44,047 bases of DNA from Bacteroidales bacterium (GCA_030524765.1 JAUNGA010000011.1:1-44047); one strand, 5' to 3'; shown: positions 7,529-16,867, numbered from the stretch's first letter. A program made the numbers and translations. The notes: generated from the letters alone by a model not told the origin.

Positions 7529-7565
7529 AGGCTGCGTCGCAATTACGGCGCGGCCTATTTATTTT
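7529..7565 (+). terminator. Terminator after the MIPS gene
   Basis: GGCTGCGTCGC pairs, with G-T wobbles, with GGCGCGGCC around AATTAC and is followed by the T-rich TATTTATTTT. Confidence 0.7.
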
Positions 7566-7657
7566 CATACCTTACAGTATTTCATCAATATTACATAAAT
7601 TAACCGTTTTATTACGTTCGACCTATAATTCCTATGATCAAATCACGTTATAAGGTC

Positions 7658-8161
7658 ATGAAACATATATTTGTCATTCTCATATCACTATTCTGTTCAT
7701 TATCTTTTTCCACAAAAGCCGCAGATTTTAAAACCGGAACCACTTCCGAACCGAGTTTAGGTCATACTGAAATATATAATACTGTTGACACATATCAAAC
7801 TACCCCTCTCAAAGGCAATTCATTAGGTTTTAAGAACACTCCCGAATGGAAAAAATTCAAGATCATGCGTGCCGTCGGGTGGAGCTGTTTTGGCTGTGGA
7901 CTTGGAATCGGGGCTTTCGGTGGATTACTGGCTATGGCTGTAGCGATTGAGAAAGGCGACTTTATCGGGGCGCCACTGATATGCACAGTCGTAGGAGGTT
8001 CTCTGATTGTGGCAAGTGTGCCTATTCTCGCTATGGGCTATCATTATAAGAACAAAGCCAAGAAAATGGCATTAGAAATGTCTTTGACACGACTTTACAC
8101 TCCGCAACCTGAACGTCTATATGCATATGCCCACGGAATTGGTTTCATATTAAAATTCTAA
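7658..8161 (+). CDS. Exported/membrane protein of unknown function
   Basis: I do not recognise a characterised family. From ATG 7658 the 167-residue product begins MKHIFVILISLFCSLSFSTKA, a clear signal peptide. An in-frame ATG at 7634 would add eight residues and is possible. A polar stretch of about 45 residues follows, then KNTPEWKKFKIMR, then two glycine-rich hydrophobic segments (VGWSCFGCGLGIGAFGGLLAMA and LICTVVGGSLIVASVPILAMGY) and a basic tail. The layout is typical of small Bacteroidales membrane proteins. The gene is more AT-rich than its neighbours and stands alone between two terminators. No clear promoter is seen; TACGTTCG (7613-7620) is one base from consensus. Confidence 0.75.
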   Translation: MKHIFVILISLFCSLSFSTKAADFKTGTTSEPSLGHTEIYNTVDTYQTTPLKGNSLGFKNTPEWKKFKIMRAVGWSCFGCGLGIGAFGGLLAMAVAIEKGDFIGAPLICTVVGGSLIVASVPILAMGYHYKNKAKKMALEMSLTRLYTPQPERLYAYAHGIGFILKF

Positions 8162-8173
8162 ACATAAAACGCC

Positions 8174-8204
8174 AATGAGGCTGTGACACAGTCTCATTTT
8201 ATTA
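8174..8204 (+). terminator. Terminator after the small membrane protein gene
   Basis: ATGAGGCTGTG (8175-8185) pairs with CACAGTCTCAT (8187-8197), with one G-T pair, followed by TTTATTATAAATT. It lies between convergent genes and may also serve coaE on the other strand. Bases 8205-8264 show nothing further. Confidence 0.7.
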
Positions 8205-8264
8205 TAAATTCATCAATGATGGAGGGGCTGAGTTTCGCGTCTTAGCCGGAGAGAGCTACAGGAG

Positions 8265-8852
8265 TTATAACACACCCGCGAGAGCCGCATGCAGCTGTGG
8301 CAAGACAGCCGTCTCGCCATCGTTGACAATCGTGGTCAACGGCAGTGAGCCACATCGTCTCATACCCTGCTGGGCTGTGATGCGGGCAAGCGCCTGCTGC
8401 CGGGTGAGGCCGTTGCGCGACATTATGCGGGCAGTGCGGATATCGGCAGGCGCGTCGACATGCCACTCGGCATCGACCACGCGCCAGAGATCACACTCAT
8501 ATAGGATCGCAGTCTCAACGAATACGGGCCGACCGACGGCATGACCGCTGACCCATGCGTCAAAATGGGCGAGCACCGTGGGATGTACTATGCTGTTGAG
8601 CCTACGCAGAGCATCGGAATCTGAGAATACAACCGATGCTATGAGAGGACGGTCGACACGCCCGTCACAAACGGCCTGCGGATGTATGTCGCTGTTGAGC
8701 CGAGCGTGTATGTCACTGTCGGCATCAACTATGGCTCGGGCCGCCGAGTCGGTATCATAGACATCAAAGCCCATGCACCGCAGCATGCGGCTGACAACGG
8801 ATTTACCGGCGCCGATACCACCGGTAACTGCTATGACTGCGGGACGGTTCAT
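8265..8852 (-). CDS. coaE: Dephospho-CoA kinase
   Basis: The 195-residue enzyme phosphorylates the ribose 3'-hydroxyl of dephospho-CoA, the last step of coenzyme A synthesis. The P-loop GGIGAGKS is at residues 11-18, followed by the usual FDVYDTDSAAR segment (substrate-side aspartate), LNSIVHPTVLAHF and VFVETAILYE. Length is normal. The start codon overlaps the stop of the YbbR-like gene by four bases (ATGA), in the conserved Bacteroidetes order nusB-yajC-ybbR-coaE. Confidence 0.93.
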   Translation of the reverse strand: MNRPAVIAVTGGIGAGKSVVSRMLRCMGFDVYDTDSAARAIVDADSDIHARLNSDIHPQAVCDGRVDRPLIASVVFSDSDALRRLNSIVHPTVLAHFDAWVSGHAVGRPVFVETAILYECDLWRVVDAEWHVDAPADIRTARIMSRNGLTRQQALARITAQQGMRRCGSLPLTTIVNDGETAVLPQLHAALAGVL

Positions 8853-9814
8853 AAGTTTTCGATTATATACTCGACAGAATCTGAGGCGAGTTGCACATTT
8901 GAAAGCGTGGGTGATACGTCGACGAGCTTGATGCGCATGTTGCGCGATGGCTTAGAGCGGTCGATCGAGCGGTAATCGGCGACTACACGCAGACGGGGCT
9001 CAGATGATTTGTAGACGCTCACAGGCACCATATAGCTTACCTCGATCTGGGCCGGGAAAGTTATGAGCTTATGGCCGAGAGGCACGTTGACCGGATCAAT
9101 AGCCACCTTACGGGTCTTGAAGATAAGCGGCTCGACATCAAAGGTGACGTCGATGCTGTCGGGGACCACACGAGTCGCCGGCGGAGCGATAATTCGCACA
9201 CGGCGGGTCGCTGTCTCGTTGAGCGACGTGATGCGTATGGGCTCGGTGGTAACAGAGATGATATTGTCGGTGCGGTTCAGCGAGAATACCATCACTGAAT
9301 CGGCCGACAACCGCGGTTTGCCGGTCAGCGTCGCGCGAGGTCCAGGACTCACCACGGCATCTATCTCGACCGGAGTTGCCTGGCCCGGGCGGGTGGTAAA
9401 GGCAAGATTGAGCGTATCGGGAGACACGACGACGATCGACGCGCCGTCAAGAGTCTGCCGGGCGATAGCCTTTAGATCGGCATCGGTCAGACGCACGGCA
9501 TTGCCGTTGCGATAGACGCGGAAGTCAATCTCGGCGGTAGGCACACGGCCAAGTGTAAGTTTTAACAGTTGCGAGCCACGTGTACGCAGGCTCACACCTA
9601 TATTGTCGGGAATTTTAGAGATAATCGTGACCGTATCAGGCACATTGGTCACGCGCACCGGCAGACGCACGTCGCACTGGTCCTCGTCGTTGAGGGCGAG
9701 CACCCACCACAGGATGGTGGATACAGCCAGAAATGCGAGAAAAACAAGCACATTGTGGCCGCGCTGCGAACGCAACGCGGCCATTATGTCTTCAGGGAGT
9801 CTGCGCAGATTCAT
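8849..9814 (-). CDS. YbbR-like domain protein
   Basis: The 321-residue protein has one N-terminal transmembrane segment (about 23-41, VLVFLAFLAVSTILWWVLAL) followed by repeated beta-rich YbbR-type units, for example LPVRVTNVPDTVTII, TPVEIDAVVSPGPRATL and KVAIDPVNVPLGHKLI. In Firmicutes YbbR (CdaR) regulates diadenylate cyclase. Bacteroidetes members next to coaE have no established role, and no cyclase gene is in this window. Its stop overlaps the coaE start, and yajC lies 30 bases upstream. Confidence 0.8.
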   Translation of the reverse strand: MNLRRLPEDIMAALRSQRGHNVLVFLAFLAVSTILWWVLALNDEDQCDVRLPVRVTNVPDTVTIISKIPDNIGVSLRTRGSQLLKLTLGRVPTAEIDFRVYRNGNAVRLTDADLKAIARQTLDGASIVVVSPDTLNLAFTTRPGQATPVEIDAVVSPGPRATLTGKPRLSADSVMVFSLNRTDNIISVTTEPIRITSLNETATRRVRIIAPPATRVVPDSIDVTFDVEPLIFKTRKVAIDPVNVPLGHKLITFPAQIEVSYMVPVSVYKSSEPRLRVVADYRSIDRSKPSRNMRIKLVDVSPTLSNVQLASDSVEYIIENL

Positions 9815-9844
9815 ATCAGAGGAGAGCGGGAGAGAAACGATAGA

Positions 9845-10174
9845 TTATTTCTGCTGATTCTGCTGGTCCTGGGCGGCGTCGGCCGGCGAAGCATATACCG
9901 AGCCTTTGTCGACGGTGATGTTGACACCCTTGGTGATCTCGACAACAAAAGTTTTCTCACGTACGTCAGTAATAGTGCCCCAGATACCTCCGGCGGTCAC
10001 AATCTTGTCGCCTTTGGTGAGAGCTTCGCGCATTTTACGGATTTCTTTCTGACGTTTCTGCTGAGGACGGATCATGAAGAGCCAGAAGACGAGCAACAGC
10101 AGCACGATCATGATGATGCCGCTCATGCCACCGCCCTGCTGGGCAGCCTGGAGAGGGATGAAGGTAAGGTTCAT
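9845..10174 (-). CDS. yajC: Preprotein translocase subunit YajC
   Basis: The 109-residue single-pass membrane protein associates with SecDF to aid protein export. A glycine-rich start leads into the membrane segment IIMIVLLLLVFWLFMI, then the diagnostic RPQQKRQKE, and a cytosolic domain with GDKIVTAGGIWGTITDV and VEITKGVNITVDKGSVY. The C-terminus is glutamine-rich. It is encoded 27 bases after nusB. Confidence 0.95.
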   Translation of the reverse strand: MNLTFIPLQAAQQGGGMSGIIMIVLLLLVFWLFMIRPQQKRQKEIRKMREALTKGDKIVTAGGIWGTITDVREKTFVVEITKGVNITVDKGSVYASPADAAQDQQNQQK

Positions 10175-10201
10175 GTTGTAATTATGGGTTTTGTGGGTTG
10201 A

Positions 10202-11662
10202 TTATTTCTGATTTTCGTCAGCGCCGGCCACGTTGAACGGTTTGAGTATGCGGCCATCGTCGATGAGGGTCTTTATGACAGAGTAGAGAATGCCGTTGAT
10301 AAACGGACCAGAACGACGGGTAGAGTATGAGTTGGCGATCTCTATATATTCGTTGAGGCTGACCGGGATAGGTATGCCGGGGAAGTTGACGATCTCGGCG
10401 ATGGCTGTGATCATGATTACGATATCCATGAACGCCAGGCGCTCGGGATCCCAGTCGGTGTTGATAAAACGGTCGATAAGCTCGCGATATTGCTCGCGGT
10501 TGTCGACGGCAGCCGTAAAGAGCTGCTGGCCGAAAGCCGCGTCTTCGTCGTCTTTGTAGCGTGGCAGGAAATCGACGCCCTTGCCATCGTCGGCCGACGC
10601 GAAGCGACGGATGGTCTTCAGCACGAAAGTACCCATGGTCGATAGGTCGTCGTTCCAATAGATCGACTTATCCTCAAGGGCCTCGGCCAAAGCATCTGAA
10701 GGCAGAATGATTGTGCGCATCACATTACGCCAGAACTCGCAGTCAGTGGCCCAGTCGGTCTCGGGCAAAGACATATAATCGGCATATATATCGGATGCCA
10801 GAATCAGATCGAGCAGACTCGACAGCAGCCCCGACTCGTCGACCCAGGTGATCGGATGTTCCTCGAGGAACTGCTGCATGCGGCTGTCCCCGGCCAGGAA
10901 ACAGGCAAAGCGGTTGTCGACAAACCGGGTCTCGGGATTCAGGTCCTCGGCAGTGGCGAGGTATTTGCCTTTGGCAGCCTCAAAACGGTCGGCCTGCTCT
11001 TGCGTGATCTCGGTGATGAGCACAAACAGGGCATAGTAGAGTTCGCCCGCCTTGTCAAGCGAGGCATCGAGGTCTTTGCGGGCCTTCTGGTATGCCGAGC
11101 GGGTATCACTGTACGAACGCAGCGTGTCGACGGCCGAATAGATGCCGTGATGCAGACCGCTGAGCGAGAATTCGGGATTTTCACGCAAGGCCTGTATAAG
11201 AGCGGGATCTTTTAAAATGGTTGTCTCGAGAATGACCGACCAGAACTTGACATCGTCGTCAAGCTCATGGTTGCGATGTTTTGCATAGTCGGCATAGACG
11301 GCCGAAGCTGTGATCTTGTCAGACAGCTGCTGGATGAGCGGAGCGATGGCATTGAGACCGTCGGCGCCACGGCGGGCGATAGCGTCTTTGAGCAGCTCGT
11401 TGTCGGCCAGAGCACGGCCCACACGATTTGCCCGCAGCTTTTTATCAATGTCAAGAATGGGAACTTTGCGGCCTGATACGGCTGTGCGACAGCCCGAAAG
11501 CTCTTGTATGAGCATGAGCATGTCAAGATAAACGGCATATGCAAACCGACGGTCGCGTGAAGCGCCGACGGGCGCGGTCTCTATTTTGAATTCGTTTCGT
11601 GACAGCAGATAAGAGTAAAGTATCTGCACGACTTTGATACGGATTAAAATGCGGTTTATCAT
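10202..11662 (-). CDS. nusB: NusB, enlarged form with an internally duplicated N-terminal region
   Basis: NusB binds RNA with NusE/S10 in antitermination. The product is 486 residues against about 308 in Bacteroides. The start MINRILIRIKVVQILYSY and the C-terminal NusB core (about 395-465, DWDPERLAFMDIVIMITAIAEI, then SLNEYIEIANSYSTRRSG) are typical. The region between holds two related units: one around VYADYAKHRNHELDDDVKFW and ILKDPALIQALRENPE, the other around IYADYMSLPETDWATDCEFW and ILPSDALAEALEDKSIYWNDD. The second is the normal Bacteroidetes segment; the first looks like a diverged duplicate. ATG 11662 is preferred over a TTG six bases upstream. Confidence 0.88.
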   Translation of the reverse strand: MINRILIRIKVVQILYSYLLSRNEFKIETAPVGASRDRRFAYAVYLDMLMLIQELSGCRTAVSGRKVPILDIDKKLRANRVGRALADNELLKDAIARRGADGLNAIAPLIQQLSDKITASAVYADYAKHRNHELDDDVKFWSVILETTILKDPALIQALRENPEFSLSGLHHGIYSAVDTLRSYSDTRSAYQKARKDLDASLDKAGELYYALFVLITEITQEQADRFEAAKGKYLATAEDLNPETRFVDNRFACFLAGDSRMQQFLEEHPITWVDESGLLSSLLDLILASDIYADYMSLPETDWATDCEFWRNVMRTIILPSDALAEALEDKSIYWNDDLSTMGTFVLKTIRRFASADDGKGVDFLPRYKDDEDAAFGQQLFTAAVDNREQYRELIDRFINTDWDPERLAFMDIVIMITAIAEIVNFPGIPIPVSLNEYIEIANSYSTRRSGPFINGILYSVIKTLIDDGRILKPFNVAGADENQK

Positions 11663-11701
11663 ATTCAATGTACGATTTATAGACTGTTTGATTTAACAGT
11701 G

Positions 11702-11733
11702 CAAAGTTACGTCATTTTATCGGGCTGTGCAAA
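11702..11733 (-). promoter_or_regulatory. Promoter of the nusB-yajC-ybbR-coaE operon
   Basis: On the minus strand TTTG (11733-11730), 20 bases, then TAACTTTG (11709-11702) fits the Bacteroidetes consensus. It overlaps the 3' end of thiL. The nusB start is at 11662. Confidence 0.7.
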
Positions 11734-12773
11734 TCTTTCTCGGTGTCGGGCTCGGCAAGCGGATTCCATCCTTGGGCACGCAAAGGTATCTCAGTGCCGT
11801 CGCGTGTGATCATGGCGCAACCGAGGTCGGGCTCGGTGACATAGCCTATGACCTTGACGCCCTCGATCTTTTTTATCTCTTCGTGAGCCGAAAGAGGCAC
11901 GGTGAAGAGCAGCTCGTAGTCTTCGCCGCCGTTCAGCGCGGCTGTCACAAGATTCATATTGAGCTCCTCGGCCATGACGGCAGTCTGATAGTCGATAGGA
12001 ATGCGGTCTTCGTAGACGCGGCAACCAGTCTTGCTCTGCTTGCATATATGCATCAGCTCTGACGACAGGCCGTCGCTGACGTCCATCATCGCGGTAGGCT
12101 TGATGCCGGCGGCTGCCAGAGCGGCAATGATGTCGCGACGTGCCTCGGGTTTGAGCTGACGCTCGATCAGATACTCTTTGCCGGCAAACTGTGGCTCGAA
12201 GTCGGGCTGACCGGCCGATGCTACCTTCTCGCGTTCGAGCAGCTGCAACCCCATATAGGCGGCACCGAGGTCGCCGCTCACACATATGAGATCGGTGGGA
12301 CGGGCACCATCACGATAGACTATTTTGTCGCGCGGTGCGGTGCCGAGGCATGTGATCGAGATCACAAGTCCCTGGTGAGAGGCCGATGTGTCGCCGCCGA
12401 CAATATCGACGCCATAGAGTTCACAGGCCAGACGTATGCCGCTGTAGAGCTGTTCGATATGCTCGACAGTGAAACGGCTCGACACGCCGAGCGACACCGT
12501 GATCTGACGAGGGGTACCGTTCATGGCATATATGTCTGAAAAGTTGACTACCGCCGACTTGTATCCGAGATGTTTGAGAGGTACATAAGTCAGATCGAAA
12601 TGCACGTTTTCGAGCAACAGGTCGGTTGTGACGAGCGTATCCTCGTCGTCATGATAATGCATCACCGCGGCATCGTCGCCCACGGCACGCAGCGTCGAGT
12701 CGTTGACCGGTTTGAGGCCGTCTGTAAGTCGGTCGATCAGGCCGAACTCGCCCAATGAAGATATTTCAGACAT
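11712..12773 (-). CDS. thiL: Thiamine-monophosphate kinase
   Basis: The 353-residue enzyme phosphorylates thiamine monophosphate to thiamine diphosphate. ThiL/PurM-fold marks are GDDAAVM near residue 32, LVTTDLLLENVHFDLTYVPL, the metal-binding NFSDIYAMNGTPRQ, VDIVGGDTSAS, MMDVSDGLSSELMHIC and NGGEDYELLFTVP. Length is normal. Its 3' end carries the nusB promoter. On its upstream side lies the inverted repeat at 12803-12842; the minus-strand sequence TAACCTTTG there is one base off a -7 element. Confidence 0.93.
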   Translation of the reverse strand: MSEISSLGEFGLIDRLTDGLKPVNDSTLRAVGDDAAVMHYHDDEDTLVTTDLLLENVHFDLTYVPLKHLGYKSAVVNFSDIYAMNGTPRQITVSLGVSSRFTVEHIEQLYSGIRLACELYGVDIVGGDTSASHQGLVISITCLGTAPRDKIVYRDGARPTDLICVSGDLGAAYMGLQLLEREKVASAGQPDFEPQFAGKEYLIERQLKPEARRDIIAALAAAGIKPTAMMDVSDGLSSELMHICKQSKTGCRVYEDRIPIDYQTAVMAEELNMNLVTAALNGGEDYELLFTVPLSAHEEIKKIEGVKVIGYVTEPDLGCAMITRDGTEIPLRAQGWNPLAEPDTEKDLHSPIK

Positions 12774-12802
12774 TGTTATATATAGCGTTTAGCAAGGCTT
12801 AC

Positions 12803-12842
12803 AAAGGTTATATGACCCATTCAATATGGCCATATAACCTTT
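12803..12842. repeat. Perfect 12-bp inverted repeat between pnp and thiL
   Basis: AAAGGTTATATG (12803-12814) pairs with CATATAACCTTT (12831-12842), with a second inner stem CCAT/ATGG. No T-run follows on either strand, so it is not a textbook terminator. It may be a weak pnp terminator or a regulatory site in front of thiL. Confidence 0.6.
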
Positions 12843-12878
12843 ATCACCTTGTTTATTTCGTCAAAAAAATCGATTTAT

Positions 12879-13694
12879 TTACGAACGTTTTACCATCTCG
12901 CGGATGAGAGCCACGACATTGGGCTGAGCCTTCTGTGCAGCCTTCTGCACCTCTTCGTGACTGGGCACCTCAGTGATGTCTTTGCCGCCAAGATCGGTGA
13001 TGACCGAGATTCCGAATACACGCATGTCGCCATGACGGGCCACGATCACCTCGGGAACGGTAGACATGCCCACGGCATCGCCGCCAATGATGCGGAAGTA
13101 TTCATACTCGGCCGGAGTCTCGAACGTCGGGCCTGTGGTGCCGACATATACGCCGTGCATGACACGTATCTCGAGTTCACGGGCAATCTGGTCGGCCAAG
13201 TCGATCAACTCATGACTGTAAGGCTCGGTCATAGCCGGGAAACGCGGTCCGAGATCGTTGTAGTTCTTGCCGCGAAGCGGATTCTCGGGGAAGAGATTGA
13301 TCTGATCGGTGATGATCATCACGTCGCCCACGCGGAATTCCTTGTTCATGCCGCCTGCGGCGTTTGAAACAAACAGGGTATCGACACCCAGCGCCTTGAA
13401 CACGCGCACGGGAAACGTAACCGTCTTCATGTCATATCCCTCATAGTAATGGAAACGGCCCTGCATGGCGATCACAGGCTTGCCGCCGAGTGTGCCGAAG
13501 ATAAGATTGCCACTGTGTCCCTCTACGGTCGAGACCGGGAAGTTGGGTATTTCTGAATAGGGAATGTAGAGTTTATCGTCGATATGATCGACAAGGGCGC
13601 CGAGGCCTGTACCGAGTATGATTGCGGTGCGAGGCATCTCACGGCCTGCACGCTCGCGCAGATACTGCGCGGTCTGATTGATCTTTTCGAGCAT
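12879..13694 (-). CDS. Purine nucleoside phosphorylase
   Basis: The 271-residue enzyme splits inosine/guanosine with phosphate, releasing base and ribose-1-phosphate. PNP/MTAP class marks are [12 protein letters not shown], the phosphate-binding [67 protein letters not shown] split over the active site, and [11 protein letters not shown] 13694 (MLEKINQ) is chosen; extension to a TTG at 13757 would overlap lpxK and adds an unrelated sequence. It appears to be the last gene of the sppA-lpxK-pnp run. Confidence 0.93.
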   Translation of the reverse strand: MLEKINQTAQYLRERAGREMPRTAIILGTGLGALVDHIDDKLYIPYSEIPNFPVSTVEGHSGNLIFGTLGGKPVIAMQGRFHYYEGYDMKTVTFPVRVFKALGVDTLFVSNAAGGMNKEFRVGDVMIITDQINLFPENPLRGKNYNDLGPRFPAMTEPYSHELIDLADQIARELEIRVMHGVYVGTTGPTFETPAEYEYFRIIGGDAVGMSTVPEVIVARHGDMRVFGISVITDLGGKDITEVPSHEEVQKAAQKAQPNVVALIREMVKRS

Positions 13695-13753
13695 TGCGGA
13701 TTGTTTTTTGTGTTTTTTAGTTATGTATAATATATAAGGTATAACGTCTGCGG

Positions 13754-14845
13754 TCAATGGTTGTTGTTGATACGGATCAACCTACGCAGAGAATCTGCAA
13801 AATTTGTGTCGCCAAGCTGCACGAATTCGACCTTGACCGGCAGATAGAAAGTCACGGCCCGCAATTCGGGCGGGAAGTACGGACTGGCCATGAGACGCAC
13901 GGCATCTTTCTCGGTGGTGATGATGATGCGGTTGTTGCCACGCATAGTGCGATAGCGTTTGAGCAGCAGTTCCATATCGCGGCGCGAATAAGCATGGTGA
14001 TCACCGAATATATTGACGCGCACCTTGGGCATATAGCTCTTGAGATGACGTATGAACGGACGGGGATTAGCCACGCCGGCCACGGCCAGTATCGAGTCGG
14101 CATCGGTCATCCACTCGAGATAGGGCACCTGCCCGGCCTTGTCGGGAAAGAGCGGCACAAGATCCTGATATGAATATCGCGAATAGAACAGTTCCTGATA
14201 AGGGAACAGTCCGAGATTCTTCTTGAAGATCATATAGTCGCGTGGCATCATCTCTTCAGAGCATTTGGTGGCCACGACAATATCGGCACGATTGATACCG
14301 CGCAATGGTTCGCGCAGACGTCCGTAAGGCATCATATGATCTTCGAATACAGGACGGTTGTACTCGGTGAGCAGTATCGATACCGTAGGCTTGACATAAC
14401 GGTGTTGGAAGGCATCGTCGAGCACCACCAGATTGATCGCCGGGTCGAGCCGCAATAGCTCGCGTATGCCGGCCACACGGTCTTCGCACACAGCTACCGT
14501 GACCTTGCGGTCAAACTTGTGATATACCTGATACGCCTCGTCGCCGATATCACCGGGCTTGCTGTACGGGGTGGCCATCACAAAGCCCTTGGTATGGCGT
14601 TTGTATCCGCGGCTGAGCACCGCCATGTGGAACGTCTGTCGCAAGGCATCGACGATGTATTCTGTGTGAGGGGTCTTGCCCGTGCCTCCGACGGCGAGAT
14701 TGCCCACCACCACTATCGGCACTTCAAATGTGTGCTGGGGCAGTATGCGCCAGTCAAAAAACTTGTTGCGCACATAAGTCACCATGCCGTAAATCTTTGA
14801 GCACGGCAATAGTATGGCTTTCGATATGACAGTGCGCAGGGTCAC
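13754..14845 (-). CDS. lpxK: Tetraacyldisaccharide 4'-kinase (lipid A synthesis)
   Basis: The 363-residue membrane-associated kinase adds the 4'-phosphate to lipid A disaccharide. The P-loop lies in [17 protein letters not shown] (about 47-63), with [34 protein letters not shown] and [10 protein letters not shown] following as in the family. The start is GTG at 14845: an in-frame TAA lies two codons upstream, and the next ATG is at residue 21, inside the conserved N-terminal helix. It lies 15 bases after sppA. Confidence 0.92.
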   Translation of the reverse strand: MTLRTVISKAILLPCSKIYGMVTYVRNKFFDWRILPQHTFEVPIVVVGNLAVGGTGKTPHTEYIVDALRQTFHMAVLSRGYKRHTKGFVMATPYSKPGDIGDEAYQVYHKFDRKVTVAVCEDRVAGIRELLRLDPAINLVVLDDAFQHRYVKPTVSILLTEYNRPVFEDHMMPYGRLREPLRGINRADIVVATKCSEEMMPRDYMIFKKNLGLFPYQELFYSRYSYQDLVPLFPDKAGQVPYLEWMTDADSILAVAGVANPRPFIRHLKSYMPKVRVNIFGDHHAYSRRDMELLLKRYRTMRGNNRIIITTEKDAVRLMASPYFPPELRAVTFYLPVKVEFVQLGDTNFADSLRRLIRINNNH

Positions 14846-14860
14846 GGATTATGCAGGTAA

Positions 14861-16621
14861 TCAATAAATTTCAACAGGTGTCATGCGGGCCTGCACTGCA
14901 GGCTGACGACGCAGATAATCGAGCAGACGCATCATCTGCAGGGTGCCGCGGTCTACGCTCACGCCGCCGACAGTGACATTACCGGCAGCCTGACGCATTA
15001 TCTCCGAGAGCAGATCGTCACCAACCTCAGGATAGAAGACAACCTTGTCGGCATCTATTCCCGCTGTCTCGGCCATATCGTTGATCACGGTCTGCAGGCC
15101 GCCGATCCGGTCTATGAGGCCCAGTGAGAGGGCCGCTCCGCCGGTCCATACACGGCCCTCGGCGATTACCTTGACAGAATCCTGGGGCATATCACGTCCC
15201 GCAGCCACACGTCCGGTGAATGTCTCGTACATGTCGTCGACACTACGCTGCAAGCCTGCGCGCATCTCGGGGTTGAGCGGACCGAAAGGAGCGTTTGGCA
15301 CTGCCACGGGATTGGTGGCAACGGTCGAGAACGAGACGCCGAGTTTATCCGTGACAAGTCCCGAAAGGTCGGGAATCATGCCGAACACGCCGATCGAGCC
15401 CGTCAGAGTGGTACGGTCGGCATAAATACGGTCGGCGCCGCACGATATATAGTAACCGCCCGATGCGGCATAGTCGCCCATCGACACGTAGAACGGCTTG
15501 CCTTGCGACTTGAAGTACTCGAGAGCCTCCCAGATCTGCTCGGATGCATAAGCACTGCCGCCACCAGAATTGACGCGAAGCACGAGAGCCTGCACATTGT
15601 CGTCATCTGCCAGACGCAGAATCTCGGGCACCATCTCGTCGCCGGCGATACCGCCTTCGCCCGAATCGACAATATCACCCACAGCAAAGAGCACGGCGAT
15701 ATGGTCGTGCGAACTGTCGGCCGGCTTTTTCGACGACATGTAGTCGGTGGGTGTCACCAGACGCAGATCGTCGTCATCGTCAAGATCACATAGATTGCGT
15801 ATTACATCTTCGGCCTGACGGCGGTAGAGCAACGGACCCACAGCGCCGGCGTTCTCGACCTGACGGGCCGGCCAGGTCGATATGATCGAATCAGCCCAAA
15901 GGTTGATCTGCCCGGCGTCCACACCGCGGCCGTCGGCAATGACATCTTTGGTATATGTCCACATCGAGTCGAGCATAGCGGTTGTCTGCAATCGCGACGC
16001 AGAACTCATTTCGGTGCCCATGAAAGGCTCGACAGCGCTCTTGTAGGTGCCGACGCGCACAATCTGCATCTCGACGCCGAGTTTGTCGAGCAGACCTTTG
16101 AAGAAAGGTATGCGGCTGGCCATGCCATGCACGTCTACCGCACCCATAGGGTTGAGGTACAGGCTATCGGCCATTGACGCCAGCAGATAGTCGCCCTGAC
16201 CGTAAGTATCGCCGTAGGCAACGATCCACTTGCCGCTGCGTTTGAACTGCCGCAGAGCCTCGACAATCTCCTCACGCGAAGCCATGCCGGCCGTCGAACC
16301 TGAAGCGCAGTTTATATATATTCCGTCGATATGGCTGTCGTTGGCAGCCATACGTATAGACTCAAGTATGTCAACAAGGGCGTCGCCCGAGTTCTCGCTC
16401 TGGCGTATCATCTGCCAGATATCGCCGGGCTGGAACCGCTCGGGCATCTCGCCTTTGAGATCGATATAGAGAGCCGAATGTTTGTCAACTTTGACGCCGG
16501 TCTCGGCCGAGCTGCCCATTATGGCTCCCACCAGCCCCAGCATACAAAAGAATGCTATCGCGATAGCGACCCATACGCCGGCGATGGTGCCGAGCATAGA
16601 GATAAAAAATTTCTTCAGCAT
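14861..16621 (-). CDS. sppA: Signal peptide peptidase SppA, 67K type
   Basis: The 586-residue inner-membrane serine protease degrades released signal peptides. One N-terminal membrane anchor (MLKKFFISMLGTIAGVWV and following) is followed by two tandem S49 domains. The N-terminal domain carries the lysine region YGDTYGQGDYLLAS and VRVGTYKSAVEPF (general-base lysine), and the C-terminal domain carries the nucleophile serine block GDYAASGGYYISCGADRIYA and LRVNSGGGSAYASEQIW. ATG 16621 is preferred over a GTG at 16660 because it gives the expected MLKKF start and leaves room for the -7 element. Confidence 0.92.
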   Translation of the reverse strand: MLKKFFISMLGTIAGVWVAIAIAFFCMLGLVGAIMGSSAETGVKVDKHSALYIDLKGEMPERFQPGDIWQMIRQSENSGDALVDILESIRMAANDSHIDGIYINCASGSTAGMASREEIVEALRQFKRSGKWIVAYGDTYGQGDYLLASMADSLYLNPMGAVDVHGMASRIPFFKGLLDKLGVEMQIVRVGTYKSAVEPFMGTEMSSASRLQTTAMLDSMWTYTKDVIADGRGVDAGQINLWADSIISTWPARQVENAGAVGPLLYRRQAEDVIRNLCDLDDDDDLRLVTPTDYMSSKKPADSSHDHIAVLFAVGDIVDSGEGGIAGDEMVPEILRLADDDNVQALVLRVNSGGGSAYASEQIWEALEYFKSQGKPFYVSMGDYAASGGYYISCGADRIYADRTTLTGSIGVFGMIPDLSGLVTDKLGVSFSTVATNPVAVPNAPFGPLNPEMRAGLQRSVDDMYETFTGRVAAGRDMPQDSVKVIAEGRVWTGGAALSLGLIDRIGGLQTVINDMAETAGIDADKVVFYPEVGDDLLSEIMRQAAGNVTVGGVSVDRGTLQMMRLLDYLRRQPAVQARMTPVEIY

Positions 16622-16648
16622 TGTGGTGTTAATAACTGTATTTTGCCA

Positions 16649-16656
16649 CAAAGTTA
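16649..16656 (-). promoter_or_regulatory. -7 element of the sppA promoter
   Basis: TAACTTTG on the minus strand lies 27 bases before the sppA ATG. No convincing -33 element is seen at the right distance. Confidence 0.5.
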
Positions 16657-16752
16657 GCACATTTCGCTCAAACAGCCATGATTTTTATAATTTTATTAAT
16701 ACTGATGTACGACTTTTCTGACGATGGTCATCAAGATATGCACACGGCATGA

Positions 16753-16778
16753 CGATGCCGCCGGGGCGATGCCGCCGG
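16753..16778. repeat. Short direct repeat in the sppA-nqrA divergent gap
   Basis: CGATGCCGCCGG occurs at 16753-16764 and again at 16767-16778, in an otherwise AT-rich gap. CGGCAT/ATGCCG just before forms a small hairpin. No function is evident. Confidence 0.5.
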
Positions 16779-16807
16779 TCAAATTATTTTCAGGCCGACT
16801 CTTATAT

Positions 16808-16838
16808 TGCATATTTTAGTTTTTTTAGCTAATTTTGC
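16808..16838 (+). promoter_or_regulatory. Promoter of the nqr operon
   Basis: TTG (16808-16810), 20 bases, then TAATTTTG (16831-16838) matches the Bacteroidetes promoter. The nqrA ATG is at 16868. Confidence 0.7.
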
Positions 16839-16867
16839 GGCGAATTATCTATTTATAGTCGACTGAA

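Noticed and set aside
9569-10201. 210-residue plus-strand frame opposite ybbR and yajC
   Set aside because: Antisense shadow covering two well-supported genes and their gap.
13695-13757. N-terminal extension of purine nucleoside phosphorylase
   Set aside because: It would need a TTG start inside lpxK; the internal ATG 13694 gives the normal family N-terminus.
16753-16778. Possible CRISPR-like or tandem regulatory array
   Set aside because: Only two 12-base copies two bases apart; no spacers and no cas genes. No CRISPR array was seen anywhere in the window.
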